Shown: positions 48,115 to 60,435 of the stretch, piece by piece
Position numbering within the stretch: the first letter of the stretch is position 1
How the letters are laid out: every line of letters starts with the position of its first letter
Assembly: GCA_002189035.1 (NCBI GenBank)
Contig: NEEC01000013.1
Span: 3,038,001 to 3,102,000, forward strand
Direction of reading: 5' to 3'
From: Utricularia gibba
Lineage: Eukaryota; Streptophyta; Magnoliopsida; Lamiales; Lentibulariaceae
Length of the DNA stretch: 64,000 nt
The notes under the pieces: generated by a model
What the model was told of the DNA's origin: nothing
Databases searched by the model: none
Seen by the model: the letters and a program-made list of their open reading frames with translations, nothing else
Position numbers and translations under genes: made by a program

Positions 48115-51100
48115 ATGCCTCCATCGCCTGCTCTGAAAATTCCTGAGCTCATTGAGAATCATAAACGAGGGCGTGGGCGTAGTGTTGAGCGTTGGAGCGT
48201 CATTGATGACAAGGAAGATGATCTTGCACTGTTCAACGAGGTGAAGAACAAAGGAAGGGACAGTTATTTGCTTCAGTCAAATTGTGACTTCGATTTTATC
48301 TTCTGTAATTTCGCACCCCCTTTTTCTCTGAGTTCTTCTTTTGGCATTACACTCCATGCAAATTGCTGAAAACCCCCCTGCGTTTGGATTTCAGCAACAA
48401 AAATCAAGCAGTTATCTGATCATAAGGCAGGGTTCTCAACCGGTGCTGGGAAGAAGAGTAGTGACCTGCTCGCCGCTGTGGACAAAAATGATTATGACTG
48501 GTTGGTAGTTTTTCATTGCTCATGATTTGTCATTATTCAAGTTTTCCTTTTCCGTAGATGATGATTGATTTCTACTAATTTCATTTCATTGTTAAAGAGA
48601 TTCCGGTTATAATTATTTACTTCTCATTCTACGCTAATGATGCACTGTTTTAAACCACAGGCTATTAACACCTCCTGAAAGTCCTCTCTTTCCTTCCCTG
48701 GATGATGACAGGGTAGCCCTGCGTCCTGAAATGAGGGGTAGGACGAGAAGCCAACCTGTTCAGATTTCACAAGCTTCAAAGGTAGATTGGATCCCCTGGT
48801 TTTGTACAGGATGAGAATCTATGTTGCATTCCTACCCTTAACTATTTGCAGCCGTAGGTGGAGAAGGGCTGCAGGAATGTCAGGGGCAGTCCGAGCCCTC
48901 GTTGCTCGAGTCCATCTCCTCGTTCTAGTAATACCAAGGTGCAGTCAAGAAGCAGGCCTTCTTCTGCTTCTCATTCTAGTCCACCTTCTGCGTTGCTTCA
49001 CACTTCTCCATCAAGAAGGCTGTCCCCACCTCCACGTAAACTCAAAAAACTAGCGGTGAGATCAGGTTCACTTACTCCTAGAAGGCTGAGTACTGGTTCT
49101 GCTAGTGCTACTCAAGCTAACAGAGGAACCTCTCCTGTCAACGTGAGTCGTGGTAGCTCTGCATCGCCGAAAACAAGGGGTTGGCAGTCAAATATCCCTT
49201 GGTTTTCTTGTGAAGCACCTCCGAATCTTTGTACCTCACTAGCTGATAGGCCTGGACCATATGTAAGAGGTTTGACGCCTGCATCAAGGAATTCCAGATC
49301 AGGCCGGCAGTCTATGTCTCCAACTGCTTCTAGAAGTGTGAGTTCATCTATTAGTCGTGAAATGGATCCATGTTGCTCTTATAGTAAAGGCTCAGTTGCA
49401 TCGTCAAGGGATGATGACATGGATTCACTACCATTTAGCTGCTCAGATTACTCGGTTCAACAAAATGTTTGCGCTTTACCAAACAATAGATCCTCCGAGG
49501 TTTTCAAGAAACCAACTAAAGTTTTCTCTAGTTCTGCTTCCAAAAGACACTCTGACTTTGCCCTTCGACAAGTGGTAAGTGTCTTTTCTGGTGGTAAGTG
49601 GTGTCTTTTCATTTTCCCTACTGATATATCTGCCTGTATTACCGTGCTCTTTTTCAGGACAAGAAGGGTCCTCAGAATATGTTCCGGCCCTTAATGTCCA
49701 GTGTTCCAAGCTCGACATTTTATGTAGGAAAAGGAGGCACTCCATCCCGTTCTTTGGCGTCCAGAAATTCTTCCATCATAACTAGCAATAATGCCAGTTC
49801 CGATCATGGTACTAGTCGAGCACTTGATGCCAAAAAAGGTGATGAGGACCAGGGTGATATGGGCAGCAACTTTTTGAGACAGAGGCTTCCTAATGCAGTT
49901 GAGGAAGTATTTGCTATGGATGCTGCTGAAGATTCAATGGAAGATGCCTGTAGTGTAGTGACTGCGAATCCAGAAAAGGATGATTCACCCCCAGAGCTCG
50001 CTATTACTGGGAGTAGTAGGACTGCATTGGTAGACTCTGTTGTCAATACTGATGGAGCATCAAGTATGGAACAATGCTGTAGGTGCCAAAGGAAATTGAA
50101 TTCTGCTGAACTGGTCACTGAGGGAGATCAACGTGTTTGTAGAAAGTGTAGGCTTTTGGTATCTACTCCATCATTCATTCCTGAGGAAACAGCGATTTCA
50201 GAGGCATGCTCCTCTACAATTGACAATAGTACTGGGAGAATTTCCTTGGACATTTTAGAGCATTCTGCATCTGTCCCAGAATGGATGCCTATTTCTCAGG
50301 CCGGTGCAACAAACATTAACGACTTTGAAAGCAACTCCGATAAGGGTCAGAATCCTGCTCCATCTGCAGCAGAGGAGCCGGAGCTTTGTATAGAAAGTGA
50401 ACCTTGCCATGAAGAAAAATTGGTGGGTGACTTCTTGAGCTCAAAATTTGATATCCATGAAGTTGAAGGATTATCACTCCTGCTCAAAAGGTCATGCGGT
50501 GCTCAAGGTCATATTATTGGAAGCAGGAGTTGCACTGCAAGCAACACCAGTTATGATGATCTGTCGTACATAAGAGATAGTTTAACGAGCCTGAGAAGCT
50601 CTGTTGGTCGTAGTAGTGTGTCTGCTTTATCCTCTTTTGATTTGGTGTCTTACAAATCGAGTGAGGTTCAGGTTCATGAACAACGTAGGGTGCAAAACTC
50701 CGATACCGAAGACTTCAGATGTGGGGAAACAGCACCTCACAAATGCTCCATCTCATTGTCGCCTGAAGATGGCCTCGAGATTGTTACCAAAAACAAAAGC
50801 AATGGAGTAGGAGGGGTGCGTTGCCACGAAACTCACGAGCAGTCTCTGAACTCCGAGTCTACTGATCCAAGTACGCCTACTCATAAAGGAAGCGGTGTAA
50901 TCTACAAGGCAATAGATTCTGGAGTCTCGCTTTCGATTTCTGAAGAACCCTCACAACTTGAGAAGGAAAACAAGTGGAGTGGAAATTCTCAGGAGGAAGA
51001 AACATCAACCTCAAAGTTGCATGTATGTAGTCTGGAAGGAGATACTCCTGGGAGTTCGATTTGTGATGCCATTGATGCTAAGCCGGAGGTTCCGCGGTCG

Positions 51101-51697
51101 GGCGCATTGAATAGTGTATCAGAAGTGGAACTTAGAACCGATGATACGCACATTTTACAGTCGGATTTCGATTCGACAAAGTCTACTTCACCTGATGAAC
51201 AACCCCCGTCTCGGTCACAGAGAACTGCTTCTACGGTATGCGTCACTTGCAAATGTAATTTGTTCACGTAGCTTCTTCCTTGTAGTAACTAAAGAGCTGG
51301 TATTGTTTCAGAAGACACAACAAGAAGCCTCACTTTAGAAGAAGCCACTGATGTGATCCTAGTCTGCAGCTCCATTGTTCATGATATTGCATACAATGCT
51401 GCAAGCATGGCAATCAACGACGGAAGCTCGGAAGTTGGCTTACCACTAACCACACCATTTCCCTCAAAAACCATTTGTGGCAAAGAGGAGATACGCTCAG
51501 GAGCCTTGGGAAGACGCAGGTCGAAGAGCCACAAAGCCCAGAAAAGGGAACTGGAAATGGAGCAAAGATCACCTCAGTCTGTACTAGCTGAAAATGAGGG
51601 TAAATCTACTCCCCGGATTGTTTTGTCCCCGGCTAGCATGAGCAACAGCAGCATGCCTCCAAAGCTGGTGTCCAAGTGTAATTGCGCCATCATGTGA
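48115..51697 (+). CDS. large Ser/Arg/Pro-rich protein, BPP/At1g27850-like
   Basis: Six exons: 48115-48304, 48395-48500, 48661-48781, 48858-49574, 49658-about 51235/51254 and about 51312/51315-51697; about 1037 aa. N-terminal signature motifs: [32 protein letters not shown] and [21 protein letters not shown] long basic Ser/Pro/Arg region follows ([31 protein letters not shown]), then a CCRC...CRKC pair that looks like a small zinc site. A conserved tail closes it ([20 protein letters not shown]). The N-terminal motif is shared with the microtubule-associated BASIC PROLINE-RICH PROTEINs; the whole protein resembles At1g27850. The last junction is ambiguous. The obvious donor (51236) and acceptor (51311) are one base out of phase, whereas donor 51255 with the AAG acceptor ending at 51314 keeps the frame. 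Confidence 0.8.
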
Positions 51698-52180
51698 CAT
51701 GTTCAAGGCCTGTTTCTTGCACTTTCTTTGGAAGGGTTGCAATTCTTAGTTTTGTGAGCAGTGCTTCCCAGTTAGATAGATGTAATCTAATCTCCTGTGA
51801 ATCTCTATTCTTGTTGCCATGTTCCTTCTATAGAAAAAAGCCACTCCAAGTTCGCAGCTTTTCTGCTTCACTCTGCTGTTACACACACCCACACTCACAC
51901 ACCTCCATTCTCTTGTATTTTCCTTCAGTTATGGCGATAGCCATACTACCTACATCGCTGAAAATCTGCTTCAGCTGCAAAACTGCATCATTGCTCTTCC
52001 AAGCAGTGATCATGTGGCCTCGCCAACGAGTGATCTATGGAATAACGCGTGTCTGGTACTTATTCATGTACCAGGCGGGCGTATCTGAAACCCCAAACTA
52101 TGAGACGAAAGCAGATGGATAGATAGATAGATAGATGGATGGAGTAATGTTTACAGTAGTAGGATTGGGCTTGGACCGTT
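51698..52180. other. convergent intergenic
   Basis: Shared 3' space between two convergent genes; contains an (AGAT)n run near 52119-52138. No gene. Confidence 0.5.
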
Positions 52181-55104
52181 CTAGCATTGGTAAACAGAGC
52201 AGCTCTTGTTCTTCCACCAGAAACTGAATGCCTTCCCAACTTTCCGCCTGGACATCGATTTCGATAACGGCTTCGGATCTTGTTCCGGTGGCAACGGCGT
52301 GTTCTCACTACTCTCACGGCTCTGCATCGAAGCAGCCGGTGATGGGTCACGCTGCCGTTGCTCCCGGAACAACATAAGAAGTTTCTGCGCTTTCTGCTTC
52401 CCTCTCATCGTGCCATTGACAGAGATGGAAACCAGTGAAGGAATGACACCTTCTTGCAGCACCATTTGGCTGCATTTCTCATCCGCATTGCATAGTATTA
52501 GCAAACACGCCGCTGCTTGTTCTTGTTCCACCGGCTCACCCACGTCAAGGACGTTGGCAAGAGCGCCTATAAGTCCTGGGGATTGGATGATCTCATCTCT
52601 GGCAGTTTTGCTTGAAGCTATGTATATCAAAACTGCAATGCATTTCTCCGTCCACCCGTGGTCGGTTGGATGTGATATTAGGGCTTGGAGGCCGTCGATT
52701 ACTCCGGCAGATAAAAGGTAAGTGATATTGTTGGGGTGACTGGAAATGTTGTAGATGGCGTGGAGAGCATCAAGTTTGCATACAGAATCAGATTCATTCT
52801 TCAGAACCCAGATCAAGAAAGGCACAGCTTCCGTGGCTCCGATCATGGGCTTAGCTTCCTCTAGATAGGAAACGTTGAGGTACAGAGCAGTGGCAGCCGC
52901 GACTGAATCGGGGTTGGCAATCATTTTCTGAAGAATGAGTAGCACCCCAGAGTTCAGCATCAATTCCTTGTTCCTGAAAACCAGCAAAAAGAAACAGTTG
53001 TATTATGTTTCACAGCATTCAATAGCTACCGGTGAAAGCATGAGATAACAAAATTTTCGTTTCACGGTACTTGGTAGAAATTAATCCATCGATCCCATAT
53101 CATTTCAAATGCATTTCCAACATTAAAGTGCTACTAGAGAAAGCATGAGAATATCTGCACAGATACGCGTCTTAGGTAGTTTATAGATCTGCTTGAAGCT
53201 CACTGATCTAAAAAGGCCACCACTCATCAGTCACCCACAAACACCATTTTATTAACTTCTAGAGTTCAAAGCATACCTGTTATTATTTACAGCAAGGTTG
53301 AAGAGAGCCATTGCTCCGACTTCCTGAGCCTTCTTGTTCCTTGCGGAGAAAGCAGATTCCAGAAAGGAGAGCAAGGCTTCCACAAAACCGTTAGCACCCA
53401 TGTAATTCCTGGCCTCTTCGTCATCTTTTAGCAAGTGCCTTATTTGCTCTACAAGTTTGCACTTTTTCAGCAGGTTATCTTCTTCTTCTAAAATTCTCAG
53501 AAGGTCCTGATAACTCTCAAAGGCGTTGGCTTCATAGTGATCCTCATGTGATGAAGCTGCTTCCTCTTCACTTCCCTCGGCTTCCTGGATTATGCTGTTG
53601 TCGTTCAAAGGTATTATTTTAATGCCTTCATAGTTGCATGCACCCGCAACTCCTAACGACTTCGACCTTACAGAGTCGCTTTCCGACAACACAAGTCTCC
53701 AGTAGTTGAGATCAAGAGACTCTGGGGGCCCCTCTGGAGCAGAAATTCCGTTATGCTCACACCAACTGGCCACCAAGCCTTTAACACAATAATTGGGCGT
53801 CAAAGAGATATGAGGGAGCTGCTGTTGAGTTTTCGGGCACGTATTGTGCCCATCACTGAACCATTTTTCAATGCACACCCTTTCATATGTTTGCCCTGAT
53901 GCGATTATAACAGGATCATACATAAGTTGTAGTGATATGGGGCATCGCAACTCTTCTGGAGGAACAGGCACCGGCTCTGATCTCCTGAAGTTCGGCTTAT
54001 AACTGAAAGAGTTGAGGTTAGATAGCTTCCGATAAAAAGCATAGCCATTGTGCCCAACCACGCTACCATCATCTAAGGACACCTGAGTTGTGGGTGAGCA
54101 AGGTGCGGACCCTTGTGAATCATTGTCATCCAAGAGCTCACTTCTGAACAGTTTGGAATACTTTTCCATGAGATGTAGAAGATAGGCAATAATCGACTCC
54201 TTCCTTTTATCTTCTCCAGCTCGTGCTCTTTCTATCAGTTTTTTCAAAGCCCTTCTCTCTCTAAGAGCTGCTCTTGAAGAATTGATTCCCAATTTACTAG
54301 CAGCCTGGTGAAAGGATTCGAGCTCAGTATTATCACTGCTGATATTATTGAAATTTCTCCCTTGTTGGAGCAGTGCAATGATCACATCGCCAATATTTTT
54401 CTCCTCGGGATCAAGCAAAAACTCGATTCTTCCAAGTTCAACTAGAATCTCAGCGATCTGTGAAGAGGGGTCGATCACAGTCAGCTTATTATTGAACATC
54501 ATTTGAAGAAAGGTATGTCAAAAGAAGGAGCATTCTCTCAATCTCAACTATGGCTTTCTCTAGGACAAAGTAAATACCTGACCACCAATGCTTTGTGGAA
54601 CAATATCTTCTACGCGCTTAAGGCTATCTGCTAAAGAAAATCTTGCCTTCTCAAATTTGAGAACAACAGAGTCCCCAGTTATTGCCTGCGTACATAAAGA
54701 AACTGACTCGATGATGCCAAAATATTTTACTTTATTTAAAACCACCGAGAATGCATATACGGAAGCATACTCACCAAGTAGAGTTTGCTGAACTCTACAC
54801 ATTGCTGCAGGACGTTCTTAGTTTTCTCAAGTGCTATGTGCAAAGCGCACAGCGCCTGAATACCAGATGTACTTCGTGGCCGCGCGGCTTCTATATCAGG
54901 AAATACTGCCAGCACTTTCAAATACACGGCGCACATGCTTCTGCACATCTCCCCGTGTAACTAGAACCAGCCAAAACGCGGACTAAGAATATCAAAACGC
55001 AATCAACATGGAAGCAACGAAAAAAGACAAATCTGGGTATTTATGATGTGCACCTTTGGCTCACCGATTGAAGACAAGGTTTCTTCAATCTCGGAATTTT
55101 CCAT
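52181..55104 (-). CDS. PUB45: U-box/ARM-repeat E3 ubiquitin ligase, PUB45-like
   Basis: Five exons: 55054-55104, 54775-54960, 54578-54685, 53277-54457, 52181-52973; 2319 nt, 772 aa. The N-terminal UND region includes RPRSTSGIQALCALHIALEK and LAITGDSVVLKFEKARFSLA. The U-box lies at about residues 285-355 (PPEELRCPISLQLMYDPVII, TYERVCIEKWFSDGHNTCP, TQQQLPHISLTPNYCVKGLV). C-terminal armadillo repeats follow (AMALFNLAVNNNRNKELML, ALYLNVSYLEEAKPMIG, VLIYIASSKTARDEII). It is an E2-binding E3 ligase. The closest family is Arabidopsis PUB45/PUB6/PUB7, which negatively regulate signalling; the target is unknown. In Arabidopsis PUB45 (At1g27910) lies near At1g27850, the same neighbours as here. Confidence 0.93.
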
Positions 55105-56778
55105 GCTGAAGGACTGAAGCTTCATTAAGATCCAGACGCAGCGCGAACAATACAATTGTTACCGAAAAAGGAAAGATCATCATTAAAAAGAAAAGCCACA
55201 ATTTCACATTCTCAAGAAAACAACCAGTGTGGTAAAATGATTGATCTCCGGTGTTTTATCGCGAGCACCTTCCAAACGACGTCAAATCAGTCGATCGGAA
55301 GAGGTTATCAGACATCTAATCTATGAAACTAAAGCACTTAAAAACAAAATTTCGTCCCCAGGTATGCATAAATTCAACATAAGAATCAGGAAGACCGAAC
55401 AAAAAAAAATGAAATACGATTTTATGATCGTTCTCCAGCTTTCCCTTGAACAAAAATGAAAAACTACCCCAATTCACAGTTGAGAAATAGCGCTCAAGGA
55501 AAGAAAGCTGCGGAAAACCACAAAATGCGACTGGATTTGTAAGAATCCAAGCAAAAAAAATCCATACCAGGATCAGCGGCCAAGGATCCCCGGAGGCTTC
55601 ATCAAACGAAAGATGGAGAGTGTGTCCAAAAAAGAAAAAAAAAATGTAAGTGACGAGGTTTTTTCACGGAGATGGGCAGGTCTCCTTCCTGGATAAAGTG
55701 AAAAAGGGGGGAGAGAGAAGAGAAAGAAGAGAAGAGGAGAAGAGGAGGGTAGGGAAAAAGGGGAAATAATGGTGAAAGGGAGGGAAAGATTGGAATTATT
55801 AGAAGCGTAGGGGGCGGAAATGGGAATAGAGAAAAGGTCAGGATCATCCCCATGTTTAAGTTGGAATAGAATAATGGTGGGAGGGCAAGATCGGAATTCC
55901 GGTCCCGGGGTTGTCTCCCCGTCGGAGTGGCCGACAACGGCGTGTAGGCGGAGACGGGTCAGCGGAAATGACTGTTTTGACCCTGAGGCAACGTGAAATG
56001 TTTGTGTTGGAGTTTTTACATATAATATTCCGTCGGGGATTCCAATCCAATCCAATCAACGTCTCTCTCTCTCTCTCTCTCTGTCCGTCCATTTGAATGA
56101 AGATGGATGATGAGGACAATAACCACCCGACTGGACTGGACTGGAGTCTCAGTAATTACAACACAGTCCCAGGCAGGGATGGGATTGGATTGGATTGGAG
56201 GGGAGACTTGTTCAGTGGTGCGCGAGGAGAAAGACACAAAAACGCGACTACTAGTTGGTCACTTGTATTCTATTCTATTAGGTCACTCCTTCATTCGTCA
56301 ATAACAATACGTAGAAAGATTGATGGGTAGATAGAGTCCAGTCCAGAGCAGTCATATCGCATTGCATTCTATGTAGTACGTTTGCCACCAAATCACACTC
56401 TCTCATACTAGGGGCGTTTGCCACCGAATGGAATGGGGAGGAGGAGGCCGGGTCAAGTGGGCGTTTAAAATCAAATTCCAGAAAAACTTAGAGGATCGGT
56501 GCCAACCCACATGGCCTGGGAAAAACTCCCGGCGTCCCCTTGATTCAAATCCAACGCCCGGTATGTAATGTAATGGAATAGGTGCGCGCGCGTGCCTGCC
56601 TCTTTATATATTTTTGTAATCCAACGGGAAGTTCGTTCGTCCCCTCCCCGGCGCTAATAAAGAAATGTTGTGTGTGTCGTCCATGGTGGTCCCCACCTCA
56701 TTCATTGATCAACTCCGAGTTAGCGTACACAGCAGCAGCGGCACCGGCATTGATGGTGGGGTGTGTGTACCGTACCCT

Positions 56779-56809
56779 ATTCATTCATTCATTCATTCAT
56801 TCATTCATT
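56779..56809 (+). repeat. (ATTC)n tetranucleotide microsatellite
   Basis: About seven to eight perfect ATTC units. Confidence 0.95.
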
Positions 56810-57829
56810 TGATGGTTGGTTCCCTTGAATTTAAACTACTACTCTAGCTGCTTTTATGATTAACTCCATTACTGTACCTAAATAAATTAAATTACCAATC
56901 AACCGATGACACTATCATCCATAAGTAATAAATGGCCCTCCCCTCGCCTTTTCCTGGATTTCAAAGATCTAATCAACGTTACACGGCCCCCGGTGGAGGA
57001 CCAGGCTTTGTAGCCCCTGCCATGCCCTACCCTTCTTCTCCCCCACACCACCACCACCACCCCCACCAGGGCTTCTTGTCTAGAATCGGAATGGAATGGT
57101 GTGCTCTATATGCTTAGGAAACGCCGCTACTCCCAGCCCCAGGGACTGACACCCTGTGTTACTTGCAATGTTGGACCCGACGCCACCTTTGGGCTCCCAA
57201 GTCCTCCTCCCACTCGCTCCTTGTGCTCTCTCAAGTCGCTCTTGTAAGGGTAAAGGGTGCGTCACCAATCAGTATAATAATCAACATACAGTCGTGCGTG
57301 CGTGCGCACCAAGGGTCGGTAGCACTGGCATCTGTGTGTTTGAGTGATGGGTGAAGGAAGGCAGAGAGGATCCCTCCAAGTCCTGAAAGCAGGATGAAGT
57401 TTCAAACCTCGGGGCTTCCCTCCCCCTTGTTTCCGTCCATCCAGAATCAGAATGAGCTACCGGGGATAAGCCTGCTTTTCTTTTCGTTTAAAAGGCGTTC
57501 CCGCAGAGTTCTCCATAACCCCGGATAGCAAGTGAATGGAATGAATGCCTTGGGTGATTCACGCAACTCAAACCCAACATAGCAGATGAATCAAATCGTT
57601 AATGCTCCTTCAACTTCACACAACAACACAACAACAGCAACAACAGAGAAATCCTCTTTTATGGGTGGCGCGCATAGGACCAACCCCGAATGCAAATCGT
57701 TGTGGACGACTGAATATACGGCCGGGGGGGTGGGTACTGAAGTAACAGGGCATCATTATTTACTGTGTTGGCCCCCAAGGATGTCGAAATTAAAAAAAGA
57801 ACCCCCAACGGCGGGCACAGTAGACTCTA

Positions 57830-57844
57830 CCCCCCCCCCCCCCC
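57830..57844 (+). repeat. C15 homopolymer
   Basis: Fifteen consecutive C followed by T5; the length is likely uncertain. Confidence 0.8.
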
Positions 57845-58292
57845 TTTTTAATGAACCTAACCGTTGCTCAAAACATTCGTTCTTCCATCGTCCAGCGGTT
57901 TGAGCAGAGCATGTATTTCATCCTTGTTTCATTTCCATTCCGGTATTTTTCTGTGTATTGCTTTAGGAAGATTAATTACAAAGCAAAGAAGCGACGACGT
58001 TCGCGGATACCGTAGAAGATTGCCGTCGCAATCGGAGTTGAATGCGATTAGGGTGCGAGAGGGACGCGGATTTATGACTACACGGAGGAGGGGTCGGCCG
58101 TCCTGACTGGGTCCGAAATCTAAGCACAACCAGTATACGCAAGGAAGGTACACCTTCAGAGGCGCAGGGTACGACGGCCCTCTGGTTTTAATGCCGGTGG
58201 GGCCCCGAGGGGGAAACTTGCTGTCGTGTAGCGCGCGCGCGCACGCACACTCATGCGAGTCATCAAATCCTATCCCCTTGTACCTTGCATCG

Positions 58293-58404
58293 AAACCCTA
58301 ATTCCGCGCTCTTGCTGAATCAGTAACCGGCCCAATTGTTGCCAATGGGGAGGCCCATTTAAGTTTTTTTGGCTGTAGCCCATGAATGTAACCTAGGGTT
58401 TATA
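58293..58404 (+). promoter_or_regulatory. telo-box and site II promoter module of RPSA
   Basis: AAACCCTAA at 58293-58301, GGCCCA at 58329-58334 and 58352-58357, and TAGGGTTTATA at 58394-58404 lie 80-190 bp before the ATG. A telo-box combined with TGGGCC/T site II elements is the known signature of plant ribosomal-protein promoters (TCP and PurA/TRB factors), consistent with the gene that follows. Confidence 0.75.
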
Positions 58405-58483
58405 TGGGTGCCAGTCGGCCAGAGTTTTGTGTTGCGGCCGGCGTAGGAGGGTAGCGGAGTGGCGGTTAACGGGTTTTGCAGCC

Positions 58484-60073
58484 ATGGCGACTCCACAAAG
58501 GAATTTGACAACGAGGGAGGCTGATATTCGGATGATGATGGCTGCCGAGGTCCATCTTGGAACCAAGAACTGTGATTTTCAGATGGAACGCTATGTGTTC
58601 AAACGCCGCAATGATGGTAAATCCGCCGAATTCTGCTGTTCTGTTACCTTTCCATTTGATATCCATTTCGAGACTGATGATGCGATTATTTAACGTGCCT
58701 TTCATCGCACCGCCCTCCTCGCCATGGGAGTGTGAAAATCATCCGCATCGTGAACGTTATCCTGTTATCGTCAACAGTGATTTAGTAATCGAAGCAGCAT
58801 TCGATACCCTATTTACTAATATTCTGGGCGAATCATTTTATCATTATGATTGTAGCGTGCTTGGATTTGCTTCATGCTCATGGCGCAAAAGGGAGTCAAG
58901 GGCTGGATTTTTTTCATATGTTCTTAAATCTTTAGTTTTTTCTTAGTAGTGGATATGCTTCTTAAAGCTACTGTTACTTTCCTTTAATGTCAGGGATCTA
59001 CATTATAAACCTTGGAAAGACCTGGGAGAAGCTCCAATTAGCTGCCAGAATTATCGTGGCTATCGAGAATCCTCAAGACATCATTGTTCAGTCTGCTAGG
59101 CCATATGGACAAAGGGCCGTACTGAAGTTTGCTCAGTATACTGGTGCACACGCAATTGCCGGTCGTCATACTCCTGGAACTTTCACTAACCAGCTACAGA
59201 CTTCTTTCAGTGAGCCAAGACTCCTAATTCTCACTGATCCTAGGACTGATCATCAGGTTTTGCATGCTGTGCCAGTTCTTGCTTAATACATGCGTCCGTA
59301 TTTATTTTATGCTTTAATGTATTTTAATTGTTTGCCCAGCCCATCAAGGAAGCTGCCCTTTCCAATATCCCCACAATTGCTTTTTGCGACACTGATTCCC
59401 CAATGCGATATGTTGATATTGGCATCCCTGCTAATAACAAGGGGAAACATAGTATTGGTTGCTTGTTTTGGCTGTTGGGAAGGATGGTGCTTCAGATGAG
59501 AGGCCTCATCCCACCTGGGCATAAATGGGATGTCATGGTAATCATATTCAACAGAGAAGCGATGTTTCTTTATCACAAAAGAACGTTAATGTTGTCAATT
59601 CAATTTGGGGTGATGTGTCATTATGCTTTTTGGGCAGGTTGATCTGTTTTTCTACAGGGAACCGGAGGAGGCCAAGGAACAACAGGAAGAGGAGGTGCAA
59701 GCTCTTCCTGATTACACTGATTATGCTGCCGCTGCAGGTGGTGGTGAATGGTCTAGCCAAATTCCTGATGCTCAATGGGCACCTGAGATTCCTGCTGCCG
59801 GCCCAGTTGTAGCCAGTGGCTGGACAGCTGAGGAAGGTTGGGAAATTTCATTTTTGAGTTTTCTTAAAAAATCATCAATAGATTCCATCCCACTGCTCTT
59901 AGTTCCACGCTTCCTATAGCTCATTCGTTGATAGATAAGATTACCTTTCGGTTGTAGGAGTTGGTGAAGGATGGGATACCGCAGCTGCTCCTCCTATGGC
60001 AGCCGTGGCTCCTCCTGCTAATGCTACCCCGTTGTTAATCCTGGAGGCTGGGAATGAAGATGATTCTGGTTAA
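58484..60073 (+). CDS. RPSA: 40S ribosomal protein SA (uS2), C-terminus frame-shifted by one base
   Basis: Five exons: 58484-58616, 58994-59256, 59340-59537, 59638-59836, 59958-60073 (302 aa as written). It is a component of the small ribosomal subunit. Motifs: [111 protein letters not shown], then an acidic Trp-containing tail ([19 protein letters not shown]). As written the end reads [16 protein letters not shown]. In the next frame the same bases read PVVNPGGWE then TGA at 60055-60057, a more typical plant tail. One extra C in the CCCC run at 60027-60030 would give that end, about 297 aa. Confidence 0.93.
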
Positions 60074-60435
60074 CATCATTTCCGTCAAATAGCGTTCAAT
60101 CTGTTTTTGAGTTATATTTTTGTTTCAGAAGATTGTTGACTTTGATCGGCTCAGTTCTTGTACTGTGATCTGCGTTGCTACTTCTCCATAGCGGATTCGT
60201 TTCATATGTTGAACAAAAGCGTTGTTTGGACGCTCATGGGCATTTATTTTCCAAGTTTACGGGTTACAATATCAAATACGATTGATTTGATACCCCAAGG
60301 AAAAGCAAGTCATACTATACGGATGTGGGCGGAAGAAGCATGCATATGTGCGTAACAGGCTAGAAAGTTCATTCTACGGTAAATGGATCACGGAATCTGA
60401 ATACAATCTCTGGGGCTGCTGTCTACCGAACCCCG
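60074..60435. other. convergent 3' spacer
   Basis: Shared 3' region of RPSA (+) and the F-box/MYND gene (-). No gene. Confidence 0.5.

Larger units (their letters stand above)
55105..58290. other. 3.2-kb gene-free stretch rich in simple repeats
   Basis: Includes the PUB45 5' leader/promoter (to about 55900, with a GA-rich tract at 55700-55770) and a (TCCAA)n/(CT)n region (56040-56082). It also holds a (GGATT)n stretch (about 56180-56200), an (ATTC)n array, a C15 run (57830-57844) and a GC dinucleotide run (about 58231-58242). ORFs of 60-105 codons are compositionally biased and have no recognisable domain. I found no gene, RNA gene or mobile element. Confidence 0.5.

Noticed and set aside
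56932-57117. 61-codon ORF with a His run
   Set aside because: Pro/His low complexity from CACCAC repeats, no promoter or homologous domain.
55105-58290. Possible hidden RNA gene, miRNA precursor or rRNA fragment
   Set aside because: By eye I found no long hairpin, rRNA-like stretch or miRNA sequence I recognise; mostly simple repeats.
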